Notes under the pieces: model-generated
Databases searched by the model: none
Told to the model about the DNA's origin: nothing
Seen by the model: only the letters and a program-made list of their open reading frames with translations
NCBI GenBank assembly: GCA_905178155.1
Contig: CAJINV010000002.1
Coordinates: 1 to 64,000 of the forward strand
DNA length: 64,000 bases
DNA from: Amoebophrya sp. A120
Lineage: Eukaryota > Sar > Dinophyceae > Syndiniales > Amoebophryaceae
Direction of reading: 5' to 3'
Made by a program: the position numbers and the translations under genes
In this document: positions 31,619 through 43,038 of the stretch, one piece after another
Position numbering within the stretch: position 1 is the first letter of the stretch
Layout: each line of letters begins with the position of its first letter

Positions 31619-32641
31619 TCAGTACCTCGTCGTGCGAGCCGCCGCCAGGCGAGCCGCTGCCTCGGCCCGCTCCTCCTCCGTTTCCTCCCTTATTCTGAGC
31701 AAAAACGCCCCCACCCCATAATCAGGTTGGTAAGTCCGCAGTACAAGTCCCTAAGTATTGGGAGCTGTGCATGAGAAGTTTCCAGCACCCTCTGCAGTGT
31801 AGTGCTGGGTAGCAAGGGCAGCCGCATCACCAAAATATTCCCTGCTTATGCTGCATGACAAATCGAAATCCCAGAACGCGACTATAAATTGCTCTCATCA
31901 TTCAGCGAATGCGCATTACAGATATTTCGATGAATCCAAATCTGCATGAAAACTATGAGGTGGGATCGTTTTTACGCAAGATATCCTTAACGTGCCGGGA
32001 CACTACGTATCGGGGCGCCTCACCGTCTCCAGCGTCGGAACGTATCCATTGCAAACGTGTCTGGGTCTGGAAAAACCGTACTTCTGATGCTTGCTTGCCA
32101 TTCGCGCAAGAGCGGCATTGCATGACAGACTAGGAAAATTCACGACGCCTCCCTCGTCATTCAGAGGACATGCAACTTGTAATGCGTACCACGTGCGACG
32201 AAGCGCGACGGAAATTTGTCATGCTTGACAGACCACTGACCCAGCGATCTGCGTCACAACTTTCCAGACCCCGACATCTTTGCAGTGGATATGGTAGATC
32301 AGTTGGTCCGTGTAGCGCTGGCAGTAGAATTGGAGCTGCTTCTCGGCCAGCGGCTCGACCCCGTCGCGGGCCGCGGCGCGGTCCAGTGCCTCGAAAAATG
32401 TCCGGGGGGTGGGCTTCGCCTCCACCCCGAACCCCAGCCCGTGCAGTGTGGGGGCCTCCGAGTTTAGCGCGTCCAATCCGAGCCCCGCCGCTAAGCTCTC
32501 CGAGACGAAAACCCGCAGCAGCTCGAGGTTGTGGCCACTGTCCTCCAATATCACGGAAAAGCTATGCGGGTCGCCTAGTTCTCGCTTGCTGCCTGGATTT
32601 AGCCGCCTCACGCAGCCTTTCTCGTCGTCGAATAAGTCCAT
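31619..32641 (-). CDS. 156-residue protein, two introners, unknown
   Basis: Minus strand. Exons 32641-32292, 32042-31984 and 31690-31619 total 471 nt after removing two TIR units with 5 nt each. I chose the ATG at 32641 (MDLFDDEKGCVRRLNPGSKR); the frame stays open upstream, so a 5' exon is possible. The centre is globular-looking (DALNSEAPTLHGLGFGVEAK) and the C terminus is an alanine/glutamate helix (EETEEERAEAAARLAAART). About 185 nt separate it from the next gene downstream. No known motif. Confidence 0.8.
31691..31983. mobile_element. Introner, family II
   Basis: Ends TATTCTGAGCAAAAACG and CGTTTTTACGCAAGATA. Flanks TCCCT and TCCTT match at 4 of 5. Confidence 0.9.
32043..32291. mobile_element. 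Introner, family I
   Basis: Ends TATCCATTGCAAACGTGTC and the complement of TATCCACTGCAAAGATGTC; CTGGGTCTGG inside. In-frame excision. Confidence 0.9.
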
Positions 32642-33062
32642 GGCCGCCAATCGGAGGTTGGTATCCAGTTTATAAAAAAATACGAAAAAAATGTCGCTTG
32701 ATATCGCTTATCACAAAATAAAAATGTCGTCATTATCACAAAATGTCGTCGTTTTTTATGTCGCTTATCACACAAGAACATATATAGAGTCATTTTTTCT
32801 TCAGCACGGACTGATCATTAGAATCGGAAATATCGTCTTAACGTCGTGGAGTTACGGTCCCATGACGACGAGAGTCTATGCGCGAACAGAAAATAAAAAT
32901 ACGACACCTGTTTGCACGGCTTAGGGAATGCCTCCGCGCAGTGGCCGCAGATGGTGCTGACAAGTACCTCTCTACCACGGGTAACAACGCCGTGGTTGGT
33001 AACGAGAGCATTTATACTGCATATTCATAAAACTTGCACATCGCCTGTGCCGCCACCATTCC
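32642..33062. other. A+T-rich then mixed spacer
   Basis: Contains an A+T-rich stretch near 32670-32800 with repeats of TCGCTTATCACA. A TATCCAG element-like end lies just upstream of the 32.6-kb start codon, but no partner end was found. Confidence 0.4.
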
Positions 33063-33119
33063 AAACCTCCATCTGACCATCCGGCCTTCCACACAGCCGA
33101 TAGTACCTTTCCATCCTGT
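33063..33119. repeat. 57-bp direct repeat, copy 1
   Basis: Identical to 33731-33787 over all 57 bp, 668 bp apart. It brackets the repeat block below. Confidence 0.92.
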
Positions 33120-33289
33120 ACTCCTCTTTTTTTCGCGCGCGGAGTCCTCCTTTTTTCGCGCGCCCAAAAACCACCAATAGCCTAGAGCCGCCAGCCACGC
33201 GCCCACCTCAGTGCCTAGAGCTGGGCCATAGAAGCGGCGGCCACTAGCTCTTGGTCCTCACGCTTTCGCCCGTGCAATTCAAAATGATG

Positions 33290-33710
33290 GCCACTGGTAG
33301 TAGCCAGCACCCCTCGCCATCACCTCTGGCCATCACTTTGCCCGCGCGAAAAAGTCACGGCAAAAAGTGACGACCAGAAGCTATTGGCCATCCATCGCGC
33401 CTCAGGCCGGGCAAGGTGGTCGGAGGTGGTCGCCCGCCCCAGGCCGGGCAAGGTGGTCGTCCTTTGCCATCACTTTTTGGTCGGCCAAAAGCGATGGCCA
33501 AAAGTAGTCCCCTGGCCATCACGTTTGGCCATCACTTTCTGGTCGGCCAAAAGTGATGGCCAAGAGCCCCTTGGCCATCACATTTGGCCATCGCTTTCTG
33601 GTCGGCCAAAAGTGATGGCCACAAGAAGCCCCTTGGCCATCACTTTCTGGTCGGCCAAAAGTGATGGACAGGACGTCCTTCTTGGCCATCACAAGTGATG
33701 ACCCCTGATT
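33290..33710. repeat. Minisatellite of GGCCATCACTTTTGG / complement
   Basis: Many copies of GGTCGGCCAAAAGTGATGGC and its inverted form, alternating so that the array is rich in hairpins. Short frames through it are artefacts. Confidence 0.88.
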
Positions 33711-33730
33711 TTGTCGCACGCGGTCCGGCG

Positions 33731-33787
33731 AAACCTCCATCTGACCATCCGGCCTTCCACACAGCCGATAGTACCTTTCCATCCTGT
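33731..33787. repeat. 57-bp direct repeat, copy 2
   Basis: Exact copy of 33063-33119. Confidence 0.92.
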
Positions 33788-34350
33788 CCATACAGATCTC
33801 TGTTTTTTTCTATCTTTCGTGTAGCAGCCGAGATCGCCCACTTGCGAGTGCTCCGTAATGAGATCTTAAGCGTCAGATGCTTTCTGCTCTCACCACAATA
33901 GCTTGGAGATCTTTGCCGAAAGAAAAATCGGCGAAACCACAGCAGAAGTGTGATGTAATATCGGGTGGAAATTATTGGCAGAAAGAACCGCTGTTCTGTG
34001 ACACAAGAAACACTCTAGCCTTAGTCCAGAAGAAAAAACCTTTTGTGTGGGTTGATAGACCGGTCTTTAGCCCTTGCCAAAAACGGTCGGAACAGGATGA
34101 CTTTCTTTTCCAAGCGCACGAAGCACAAGGCAAACACTTATTCTCGAATCGGCGCAATAGTACGGTAGCCTATTTTATTCTTGTCCTCGTCGTTCGAGCG
34201 CACAACTTTCAGTTGCAATGTGCTGAAGTGTGCTGAAGCTGCGTCACGTCGTAGTAGCTACTAAGTCACAGCAGCCTATGTTTTCCAAACTGGAGTCTCT
34301 TCTTTTTTCGATGTGTTGCTCCGGATCTTGTATAACAAGAGTCGCTTCAT
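33788..34350. other. No assignable gene
   Basis: A plus-strand frame of 119 codons runs 33877-34236 without recognisable content. No introner pair and no splice signals that would support it. Confidence 0.35.
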
Positions 34351-34650
34351 TATGGAAACGCCAGCATCGCAATCGATATCAAAGTTGTAATGCATAAAAT
34401 CCATACCAATGAATTGCAAACTCAAAAATCTCTGAACGGCGCATGACAAATTCCCCTGACGTGCCTTAATTCAAGAATTTGTCATGCTGTTTATGCAAAG
34501 AAGGCGTCTTTTGTCATGCTATTTTGGCAGCTCTGTCTCAGTCGCTCTCCTTTGCCTGCTCTGCAAGACAGGCAATCTGCAAGCTGCATTTTATGCTTCG
34601 CAAATTTTATTTTGAACCTTGTCGATATTGCAGCTCCTGACGCTTCCATA
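34351..34650. mobile_element. Introner-type unit, family IV, possibly in a 3' UTR
   Basis: Ends TATGGAAACGCCAGCATCG and TCCTGACGCTTCCATA-type. Flanks TTCAT and TTCGT match at 4 of 5. It lies 75 nt past the stop of the minus-strand gene next to it, so it may be in an untranslated region. Confidence 0.85.
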
Positions 34651-34725
34651 TTCGTTGACGGTAGTACAATTTACCTTGGTGAACGATCATTCTTGCTTGT
34701 TGCACGCACCAGCGCATTGACTTCA

Positions 34726-35105
34726 TCACCTCGCAACGCCAGAAGCCTCAGTGGGCACGACCCCAATAACATCTCCTTCGTCAACCCAGCTCGGAGGGAG
34801 TTCGCGATCGGCATCAGCTTTCTTCAGCACTTCCAATCGGCGTCTCACAACAACCCACGACGCTACGATGATCATGATTTTCTCATTGTCGTCAAAAAGG
34901 TGAACGAAATATTCGGGATAATAGATAACACACCATGATAAAGATCATGAAGTGAAAAAGAAAAAATTTGCAGTATAGAAGTTCAGCTCGTCGGTGGGAA
35001 TTCTACTTACGGAGAGCCTATACGTCAGTAAACACAGCGGCTTAGAGTAGAGCTCCCGCTCTTCATCAAGGCCTACCACCAGGGGCTGGCAGCGTGTTTT
35101 CCGAA
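34726..35105 (-). CDS. Membrane-segment-containing C terminus, unknown
   Basis: Minus strand, stop at 34728-34726. The last exon reads EYFVHLFDDNEKIMIIVASW, then a basic stretch and an acidic tail ending EASGVAR. It has a hydrophobic segment (KIMIIVASWVVV) followed by RRR, consistent with a membrane anchor. An upstream exon near 35105-35005 (VVGLDEERELYSKPLCLLTY) ends at a canonical donor, GTAAGTAG. No AG acceptor for the last exon is visible, so either the acceptor is non-canonical or there is a frame error. The opposite strand is also open here, but codon bias (many GNN codons) favours the minus strand. Confidence 0.5.
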
Positions 35106-36033
35106 CTTCAGTACCACCTTACTACTTGCATTTTAGTACGCTTTGTTCGCATAACAGAAAATATTATTTAATGATTGTTTTTGACAATGACAATAAATCG
35201 GTCCAAGGAGCGAATGCGAAAGACACGACGACGACAGTCGCTGCGCCGACGCTTGGTTGGAGGGCTCACAGCTGCAACAGTGTTTCCAACAACGACACGA
35301 AACGGGTTCCCTGAGGAGGTAGGCGAGCCTCAAATATTTAATCACTGGCTGAGTAGAACCGATGCTTTTCGTCCAGCGCATGAATAACCGAGTAGTAGAA
35401 AAGCATGGAAGACCACCGAAACAAGCCACGCTTGGATCATAGGTCGTTGCGATAAAATTATTATACAGGTCATTTTTACTGAGCAGCGGATCCAGATTTG
35501 TTTCACAGAGAATTATCCACCCTTCAGCACCTAGAATCGGCGAAAGTGAAAGACAAATGAGTCCTCACAGAAACTGGAGTAGCAGCAGTTTCGATGAGGG
35601 CACGAGCGCCGAAAACTGGCAAACACGTCTACTCAGCCAAAAAATAAAATAGACACCAGATTTTCTGTATCGTCGCAGCGGAGACGCGTGTCGCTTGAGG
35701 TTATTCTCTTTCTGTACACACAAATCTGAAAATCAGGAAGGTTTCTTTCGTTGCGTTTGTCGAAAAGGCAAAGTACATGTCTCTGCTCACCATTGCGAGC
35801 TGTGAGTGTTTTCTGCAACGCCGGCCGTGCTCAAGGTTGCGTCTCTTTTGGCGCTAAAACTCTACACATTTCGTCTCTCGAAAGAGTATCTAGAAAAACT
35901 CCTAGAAGAGTGCGACAAACGAAGTAGTAGAGGGCGTTGGTTTTATTTGCGGTCGAAAAAGTAGATGCTCTTTTCTCGCGAATCAAAAGTCACTTCCACC
36001 AAGCTATCAAAGATAAAAAACACATCGGCCGCA
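35106..36033. other. Intergenic, no gene seen
   Basis: Moderate A+T spacer with short frames only. I found no paired introner ends, no repeat array and no splice-supported exon. Confidence 0.4.
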
Positions 36034-36694
36034 CTAGCGGTAGAGAAGGCTCGCCTCTTCCTCCTCCGCTTCCTGTGCGTCTCCCTCCTCCTCCACCTCC
36101 TCCTCTTCTTGTATGGGGGTTCTCAAGCGTTACACTGATTGCTGTACACGTCATTTGTCATGGAAAATCTACCAGCCTCCAAAGGTTCAAGCTACCTTGA
36201 ATGGCAGGCAGTTCTCAAAGCGCAAAACGGCATGGACATCCGACGTTCCAGATTTTTCGCGCATGGCGCGCAATCCCCCTCCTTCAATTTTGCAATTTTG
36301 GAATAGCAAACTCATCATGCGTTAGCCGATATCATTCAATGCAACGCTTGAGAATTTCATATCAACATCTGCTTCCTCTTGATCTTTCTTTTCTTCAGCA
36401 TCACCCTCCTCAAATATGACAGTGCACAACTCCCCCTCCTCCTCATTTGTAATTGCAAAATCCCAAATCCAGCTGCTGCCTTCGCCTTGCAGCACTGTTT
36501 GCATGACAAGTCCTGGAAGCCCAAACAGCACTATTATCCAGCGCAAATCTGTCATGCAAAACCGGCACTCTTGCTGATGTTTGTATTGCCGTTCATGCTA
36601 TACAAATGAGGGGGAGGGGGAGTTGTGTACTGTCATATCAGCCTGCCTTTGTAGTTTCAGCCAGTTGGATGCCCGGTGCTTCTGCGCGATTTCG
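36034..36694 (-). CDS. Acidic C terminus of a minus-strand gene, two introners
   Basis: Exons 36694-36638, 36414-36362 and 36111-36034. After removing two TIR units plus 5 nt each, the frame runs EIAQKHRASNWLKLQRQAEE into a highly acidic tail (EEGDAEEKKDQEEADV, then DAQEAEEEEASLLYR). The 5' boundary at 36694 abuts another TAT-type unit end (TATCAAAACAAAAAATCCCC at 36695) whose partner I could not find. Resolved length is 60 codons plus stop. Function unknown. Confidence 0.7.
36112..36361. mobile_element. Introner, family VI
   Basis: Ends TATGGGGGTTCTCAAGCG and CGCTTGAGAATTTCATA. In-frame excision inside the acidic tail. Confidence 0.87.
36415..36637. mobile_element. Introner, family V-like
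   Basis: Ends TATGACAGTGCACAACTCC and GGAGTTGTGTACTGTCATA. Flanks TCAAA and TCAGC. Confidence 0.85.
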
Positions 36695-37277
36695 TATCAA
36701 AACAAAAAATCCCCGCTCGTCCCGGTGCTGAAGTGGAAATCTTGTGACAATGCAGATTTGTTCTTGTTGGCATGTTCTTGTAGTGTCATAAGTCAAAGTG
36801 CAGATTTGTGTTGCGCCAGGACAGCTACAACATCACAGGCTCCTACTATCTGCTCTGTTCAGGAGGTGTACTAAAACAGCACCAGTCCAGGCATCGGGCA
36901 TGACAGAGGAGGACGTGGTGGCCGGGCGGTCCCCACCTCTGCTGTGGCTCACACGCAACACAAATTGCCGATAAAATACTGGTGTTGTATGCAAGACGAA
37001 ACTGTGTGAACAAGTTAGGTTTTGCGCCCACAAAGTCGCTTCGTTGGTAACCTATTCCACTCTGAGTACTACAACTATCATGGAGAGAGAGGATTTTTTT
37101 CTCGCCATACCTGTGTGTTTGAGTATTCATGAAGATGCCGCTCGGTACCAGTTTGGAACAGAACACTATTTCCCATATAACTAAGACGCAAACTAAAATC
37201 AATGAACAAGGTCAAAGGTTGAAGGGAAGGCCAGGAGGTAGTATTGACCGATCGAGCAAGATGAAAAAGATTCGAAA
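36695..37277. other. Intergenic with one unpaired introner end
   Basis: Begins with a family V-like left end but no matching right end. Remainder has no coding signal. Confidence 0.35.
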
Positions 37278-39944
37278 TTATACCAAAGAAAAGTCCTGCC
37301 AGGGAATTTGGTAATATTTTTCCGGCTCGCCGACGAAGACTATGCTCACTTCCTTCTTGTCAATATCCTGAGCGAAAAGAACGTTTGTACCCCAGCAGTG
37401 TTGTCATGCATATTTCATCCCCGACGTGCATGCCCAGGCTGTCGTGTCTCATGCGCAGGACGAGTCCCATGAAGAGCATTCATTTCTCATGCTGCCTGCT
37501 GGATCTGGCAGGACTTCTCATGCTCTAATCAGACTTTAAGGAACTTTTACGATATTTGTGATGTGACTTCAACAGCCAACCACGACTACACTTGTATGCT
37601 TCACCAGAGCACAAGCGAGTGGATTTGTGCAGGGGGATTCCCATCTCGCCTCTGGGGTGGAGACGTTATTATTCCAGAGGATAGCTGTGGTCACTGTCCG
37701 CGACGTGAAACTCCTTGGTGAGCATCCAATCTTCCACCTTTCCCGTTGGGCCTTTTTTGTCGACCATGCAATCGGGTAATTTGACGAAACATTTGCCGTT
37801 TTCGTAGGCTTCTTCCTCCTTGTCCTCGCGCTCCTTGTCCCTCAGGGCCCGCTCTGGTTGTTTCGGCCAGTAGAGGCTCTGGCGCAACTTGCTGCTAATG
37901 TCGACCTCCAAAATAAAGTCTTCATCCGTTGCGCTCTCGGTGGCCGACTGCTGCACCGGCTGTCCCTGGACCGGCGGCTGGGTTTCTTGCAGCGGTTGTG
38001 GCGTCCCCGTGTCGTCCAGGCCGAAAATTCGGACGTGCTGGAGATCCGGTTCATCCGCAACCAAATTTGACAGCAAGGCCTCGCGGGTCTCGTACGGGTG
38101 ATCTTGTTTCAGGTCGGTTGTCCAGAACTCTTCCAGCGCAGTATCGTTTGCCAGCGAGTAGTCCGCTGCGATTCCGTATCAACTGCAACTATGTCTGTGT
38201 CTCTGGAATAAAAACGTAAACGAGTGGAACCACATGTTTTGGTTGTCTTGCATTTCGCGTGCCAAATCTTTATTGCATGTAGGATAAACAACAAGAAGAT
38301 GAAAAGTAGTGTCGCCTGTTTTGTCATGCAAGAATACAGTTTGTAGTGTGTGTGAAACACCACGAGAAAGCTACGTGCTACGAATTCGTCATGCTTGAAT
38401 GCTCTACAGAGGTTGTTCAAAAAATAAGTACTCCCATTCCGCATCACAAATTTCCAGACCCAGCCATTTTTGCGTTTGATAGCTGGATGCCCGGCTCCTC
38501 ATCCTGCACCGACTCGCCGACGTCCTCCGCCTCCTCCCCGACGTCCTATGAACTGCAAAAGTATCGTACTCGTATAGAGGCATTACAAATTTTCTCAGCA
38601 TGAGTTGAAATGAAATTTGTAATGCGGATTTAGCTTCAGAATCAGAAAAAAAATTGTCATGCATTTATACGAGTACGATACTTTTGCACAGGATACGTCC
38701 TCCTCCTCGACAAAATCCAGATCTTCATCCCGTCCCGGGCTTATGCATTGCAAACATGTTGGCCTCTGAGTCGGATAGAGAAGTGGGATGAACCTGTGAT
38801 GCGCATTTTTCCGAATGAAGCACGCATTTGTCATGCATGACACAACGGTTGATCCTCGGCATAATATATTACTGTGTTTCAAAAAGTGTCTTCTCACGAC
38901 AGCACTAGTGACGTACGATTGCCGGCTTCTAGTTGCAAGCTTCAATTTGTCATGCGTTGCACGGCAGTGCAGTTTGCTACCGCTTTATCTTTAGTGTCAT
39001 TGAGCCAGTGCCAGCATGAAAAGCATCCAGTAGACCCAGAGCACTACACGTTTGTAATGCGTATGGCCGTTGTACGCAACGCCACCCACCTCGCCCGGCG
39101 CCGGGGCACTTACGTTGTCGTCCTGGTGCTGCAGGACACTCCCCTCGTCCTCCAGGTTCTGATCCTCGTCCTCCAGGTTCTGATCTTCTTCTTTTTCGGG
39201 GGAGGGCGTGAGCTCCAGGTTGTTGCCGTGGTCGTATCGTGAGAAGAAATTCCCCAATCCCATGGTACCCAAAAGCAAAATTTGTGATGCAGATTTGCGG
39301 CAAGAAATCCGTTCTGTCTTGCAAGAAGGCAAGTGCAGAGGTGCGCCCCGAATCATGGAGGCTGTTCGTCATGCTGTTGGGCTCGTCACAGGGGAAGCGT
39401 TTGTCATGCTAAACAACTAGGTCCTGACGCCCGTGAGCAGGATAACGATCTGGCTGCAGGTCCTTACAGCAAGACAGACCCTATCTGTGTACGCAAATCC
39501 AGCATCACAAACTCTTTTTTTTGTTTGACATGGGGAGGGGGAATTCGTTTTCATCTTGATAGGTCGTTGATAATAGCTTGCGCACGAGCCGGTAACATAT
39601 CCCTTGGAAAGAACACGTCCCCCACTCCAGATTTGTGATGCAAATCGGCATATCGAAAATGGTTCTTAGCCTCAACGTGCGCAAGAGAATTAATTTTCTA
39701 TATCCAAGCTGGGAACATCAACTACAATTTGTCATGCACTAATTAGAACAAGATATATTGATGGATTTGTGATGCGGCTAACCTTGTCATGCACCAGTTG
39801 CAAAACGTCCGGATTTGTCTAGCAGGGTCGGTTGGGGGCGTCTTTACAAAGAATATGGCAATGCAGTCTGTTGTCGAACTGAAAGAAGGTGCTCGCCTTC
39901 CAGAAAAATAGCAAAGTGTTTTTTTGTATTGCGAAACCTCCGTA
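37278..39944 (-). CDS. Large acidic protein split by six introners, unknown
   Basis: Minus strand, stop at 37280-37278. Exons about 39944-39856, 39597-39562, 39234-39064, 38741-38696, 38546-38482, 38176-37684 and 37363-37278. Each TIR unit plus 5 nt is excised in frame. The N-terminal part (HFAIFLEGEHLLSVRQQTAL) leads into a tandem acidic repeat (EDQNLEDEDQNLEDE), then DEDLDFVEEED, and then a more globular C terminus ending YYQIPWQDFSLV. A canonical-looking donor (AAC|GTAAGT at 39110) precedes the fourth unit and offers an alternative splice. No start codon is visible at the 5' exon, so the gene extends upstream. Function unknown. Confidence 0.8.
37364..37683. mobile_element. Introner, family II
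   Basis: Ends TATCCTGAGCGAAAAGAACG and ACGTTATTATTCCAGAGGATA-type. In-frame excision; no clear duplication left. Confidence 0.82.
38177..38481. mobile_element. Introner, family I
   Basis: Ends TATCAACTGCAACTATGTC and the complement of TATCAAACGCAAAAATGGC; CCAGACCCAG inside. In-frame excision. Confidence 0.85.
38547..38695. mobile_element. Introner, family III, perfect 5-bp duplication
   Basis: Ends TATGAACTGCAAAAGTATCG and CGATACTTTTGCACAGGATA. CGTCC flanks on both sides. Confidence 0.94.
38742..39063. mobile_element. Introner, family I
   Basis: Ends TATGCATTGCAAACATG and the complement of TACGCATTACAAACGTG. Flanks are diverged; excision is in frame. Confidence 0.82.
39235..39561. mobile_element. 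Introner, family V, perfect 5-bp duplication
   Basis: Ends TATCGTGAGAAGAAATTCCC and the complement of TATCAAGATGAAAACG. GGTCG flanks on both sides. Confidence 0.92.
39598..39855. mobile_element. Introner, family II
   Basis: Ends TATCCCTTGGAAAGAACACG and the complement of TATTCTTTGTAAAGACG. Flanks TAACA and TGGCA. Confidence 0.82.
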
Positions 39945-40689
39945 TGGAATATCACTCCTTCTCTATCGGCGGGTTTCATCCGCATTTTAAAGTACAAACG
40001 TGTGACTTGGAATGATAAAAATGCTGCACACGGAGTTCTTTCCATGTAGGAAATTTAGCAAGACATCAAACACTTTCCCTTGCTGAGGCAGGAGCAGGTT
40101 TCAGTTACATACCCTTTGGAAGCTATCCATTTTATACTTATTGTACACAGAAGATGAAGATCAGGGAGTTTTACAATGGTAGTAGTATCAACAAGTAGAA
40201 ATCATACACGAAGAGAGCAAACAAGTAGTATCAACAAGTAGAAATACACGAGAAGGGTGCGTATTTTGTAAGACAATATAGAGATTACACCGCAGAACCG
40301 AAGATAATGTACTCAAGAAGAAGATATGAGACAATCGCAGAAGAGGATGTGAGACAATCACAAAAGATATGCGAGCTTTGACTTCAATCCCTGAATTCAG
40401 TCGTAGTTTTAACAAGCAACATCATGCCCCGCGTCGTGGTGCACAACCAGTGTTGGAAACTCAATCGTCAAGATGAAACACAGGGTTCTACCTGCGACTG
40501 CAGGAGGCAAGAGCATATACAACTGAAGGCATACACTATACTCGTTGCTCCTTGCGCCGCGCAACACAAATATCCGGTAGTACAAGCAAGTACTTAATAT
40601 CTTCCTCACGCCCGCTTCTATTGTCGAATAGATCCTTTCGCACATCATCATCGTAAACCGTTTCTGTGGGGGGGGAAGCATCCTCAGAC
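39945..40689. other. Upstream flank, unresolved
   Basis: Should hold the 5' exons of the 37-40 kb gene. A 33-bp direct repeat of GTAGTATCAACAAGTAGAAAT-type text occurs near 40180-40250. No splice-consistent exon found. Confidence 0.35.
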
Positions 40690-40950
40690 TAGATCCTTTT
40701 CTCCTGTGGAGAGTCAACAACTACGTAGATCTTTTTCTCCTCATCTTCTCCAGGTTTACAGCCCATGTGGATTGGGAAACAGAGATCTTTTTTTCTTGTC
40801 AAGCCGCTCGTGTGAGGCAGAAGATCAGGTGGCGGAAAATGTAACAACTCTGCGAGAAATTGAAATATTAAGTACTTCGGACTTGAACTGTACGCATCGC
40901 CCGTTAGTACGTTCATTTTTCCTGTTTCACAGTGGAGAACAAAGACCACT
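40690..40950 (-). CDS. Possible terminal exon, unknown
   Basis: A minus-strand frame reads LTRKKDLCFPIHMGCKPGED and then EEKKIYVVVDSPQEKRI before a TAG. Composition is protein-like and the hydrophilic C terminus is plausible. There is no start codon with support, no domain and no introner. Listed as tentative. Confidence 0.22.
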
Positions 40951-41715
40951 AAGAGGGCCCACGGACTTCACTCCAATGCCACCTTCCTCTTCCCATGTAT
41001 TCACAAGCTCACGCAGCCACCGGTCAGGCGATTGCTTTATTTTCCTTTTGAAAAGTTGTCTCCTTCAGTCTACAGCATAGCGCATTTTATCTTGCCGTTG
41101 TAGTTTGTTGATTTCAGTAGCGAGGCGGTAGTAGGATCACTTTGTGGAAGCTGTGAAAAGCTGACACTATCCTTGTTTCGTAAATCAAGTGTTGAAAAAA
41201 AAGAAGGCGACTCTGCCCGGATGTGAAAAAAAAGAAAGCGAATCTTCGCACGTTGGGACTTTCACCCGGGCGAGAGAGTTTCTTGCAAGCATCATCGTCA
41301 TCATTTATCCTGCACTAGGGGGGGACGTGCGGAGGGCCAGACCCGTTGGATCTGGTTTTTGGTCTTCTTCCACTTCTCCTCTTCTTCTTCTTGTCTTTCT
41401 CCAGTCCTCCACAATGCCTTCAGATCCTCCAGACGTCCCCTGTAACGTGGAAAAGTCCCGCCCTCGTACACTGCATGCAGCAGAAAACCCTGTGTAGAAG
41501 CAAGTACCAAGACATTAGTATGCCACGCAATCCTTTTTCGAAACAAAAGAAATTAGTGTGCCAAAACTCTGCCACCTCCGTCCTAGCGATATCAATACCA
41601 TTTATCCCTATCTAGAATATTACAGCTGTTGGCTTGGATTACACATGCAAGGTAGATACAGCATCCCCTTAATATCGACAGTGCTTCCGTAACATGCTGC
41701 GGGACAAGAGCAAGT
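40951..41715. other. Intergenic, no gene seen
   Basis: Mixed-composition spacer; nothing beyond short frames. Confidence 0.4.
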
Positions 41716-43038
41716 TTAGCAGTCTGGATATTTTCCTTGTGTCGCCGGTATGCACCGAAATAAATATATCTGGGTCCGGCAGGATGCAAACTTGCGATGC
41801 CGCATCTAAATTCTAAAAAAAAGAATCTGTGTTGCATGAGCAGCACGTGGGGGTCAGGTTTTCTCTACGAAGAGGGGATTTCTCATGCGGGAGAAACATC
41901 AAAAATACATCAAGAAATCTGTGCCACGACGGCACGCATCATAGTCATGCGCCTCATGGAAAACATGCATGGCAGTCGTCGCACTTTTCCCGACCCAGAG
42001 ACATTTGCGATTGATACCCGTCTCGATGAGTTTTTTCAGTTGGTCCAGGTTGTGCTCTCTATACCGCTTCTGGTCCGCCGATTCCTGTTGTGGTTTCGTT
42101 TGCCGAAAGACGATGATCTCGCCCGGTCGGGTTTCGTCCTTTTTCGTTTGCAGTCGTGTGTAGGAGCGCAGGAGCTCGCGCTCCGCAACCTTCTTACTAT
42201 GGAACGAAAAAAGTTTGTCACGGCCACTCGTACGCATTTTTGCAATACAAAAATGTTTGTCATGCGTAGAAAGACATGCATCATGGTCCAACTGCATTTA
42301 TACGGGACGTATCTTGTGTTTGTGCAATCCAAGAAAAATCTGCCATGCTAAAAGGTTCACTCATAAAAAGCCTGCTAGTCAGTGACTGCTACGAAGAACT
42401 TTTTCCACTCCATACCTACCCGCCTGGGTGTAGTACGACTTCGACAGCAGCGCTGTCGGTTTTGGAGTCGAGACGCTTCGTCTGGCTTGATTGTCCTTCC
42501 CCTTTCCGTTGTTCTCGTCCTTTTTCGAATTCTTATTCTTTTTTTTCTCCTGCTCCTTACCTTTCAGTTTCAAGTCCTTATTGCTCAGGTTGTTATCGTC
42601 ATGATCAGCGACACATGCATTGCAAATGTGTCTGGGCCGACTTGAAACTTGTCATACTATGTGGGGAATCCGAATCGGAATCACACGGAGAGCTTCAGTG
42701 ATAGCCAAGCATGACAAATTGTTGTTCAAAAAACTTGCCAGGCAAGATAGAAAACATGCGTCTTGCATTACAGAGAAGCGTGGCTTTGAGTTGAGAACCG
42801 TGCTAGCACTGCATGACAAGCCTTTCACTCTTCCAGCCCTAGACATATTTGCTTTTGATAGTACAGCTGCAGTCCTGGACTGGTTCTGCACTGCCGCGCT
42901 CGAGGACTGGTTCTGCACTGCCGCTCTCGGTTCCGGGGGTCGTGCCGGTGCACTGCGGGAACGGAAGCTGTGCAATGTAAAAGCTGTGCTAGTGCAGGTT
43001 TCATCTACTTGGTGTGAGAGCATCTGTCTTAATGGCAC
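41716..43038 (-). CDS. Lysine-rich charged protein, 194 residues, three introners
   Basis: Minus strand, ATG at 43038 (MPLRQMLSHQVDETCTSTAF), stop at 41716. Exons 43038-42861, 42613-42415, 42197-42017 and 41748-41716 join in one frame once the three TIR units plus 5 nt are removed. It has a short direct repeat (AAVQNQSSSAAVQNQSRTAA), a lysine-rich low-complexity stretch (KGKEQEKKKNKNSKKDENNG) and a charged helical C terminus (ADQKRYREHNLDQLKKLIET). It may be an RNA- or chromatin-associated protein by composition. No specific family. Confidence 0.8.
41749..42016. mobile_element. Introner, family I
   Basis: Ends TATGCACCGAAATAAATATA and the complement of TATCAATCGCAAATGTCTC; CTGGGTCCGG inside. 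Excised four residues before the TQGKYPDC tail. Confidence 0.82.
42198..42414. mobile_element. Introner, single-copy family
   Basis: Ends TATGGAACGAAAAAAGTT and the complement of TATGGAGTGGAAAAAGTT. Flanks CTTAC and CCTAC match at 4 of 5. Confidence 0.88.
42614..42860. mobile_element. Introner, family I
   Basis: Left end CATGCATTGCAAATGTG (first base changed), right end CATATTTGCTTTTGATA. Flanks CGACA and GTACA. Confidence 0.87.

Noticed and set aside
34516-34938. A plus-strand ORF of 140 codons through 34.5-34.9 kb
   Set aside because: The minus strand is open too, with stronger coding-type codon use and a membrane-anchor pattern; the plus frame reads into the introner unit.
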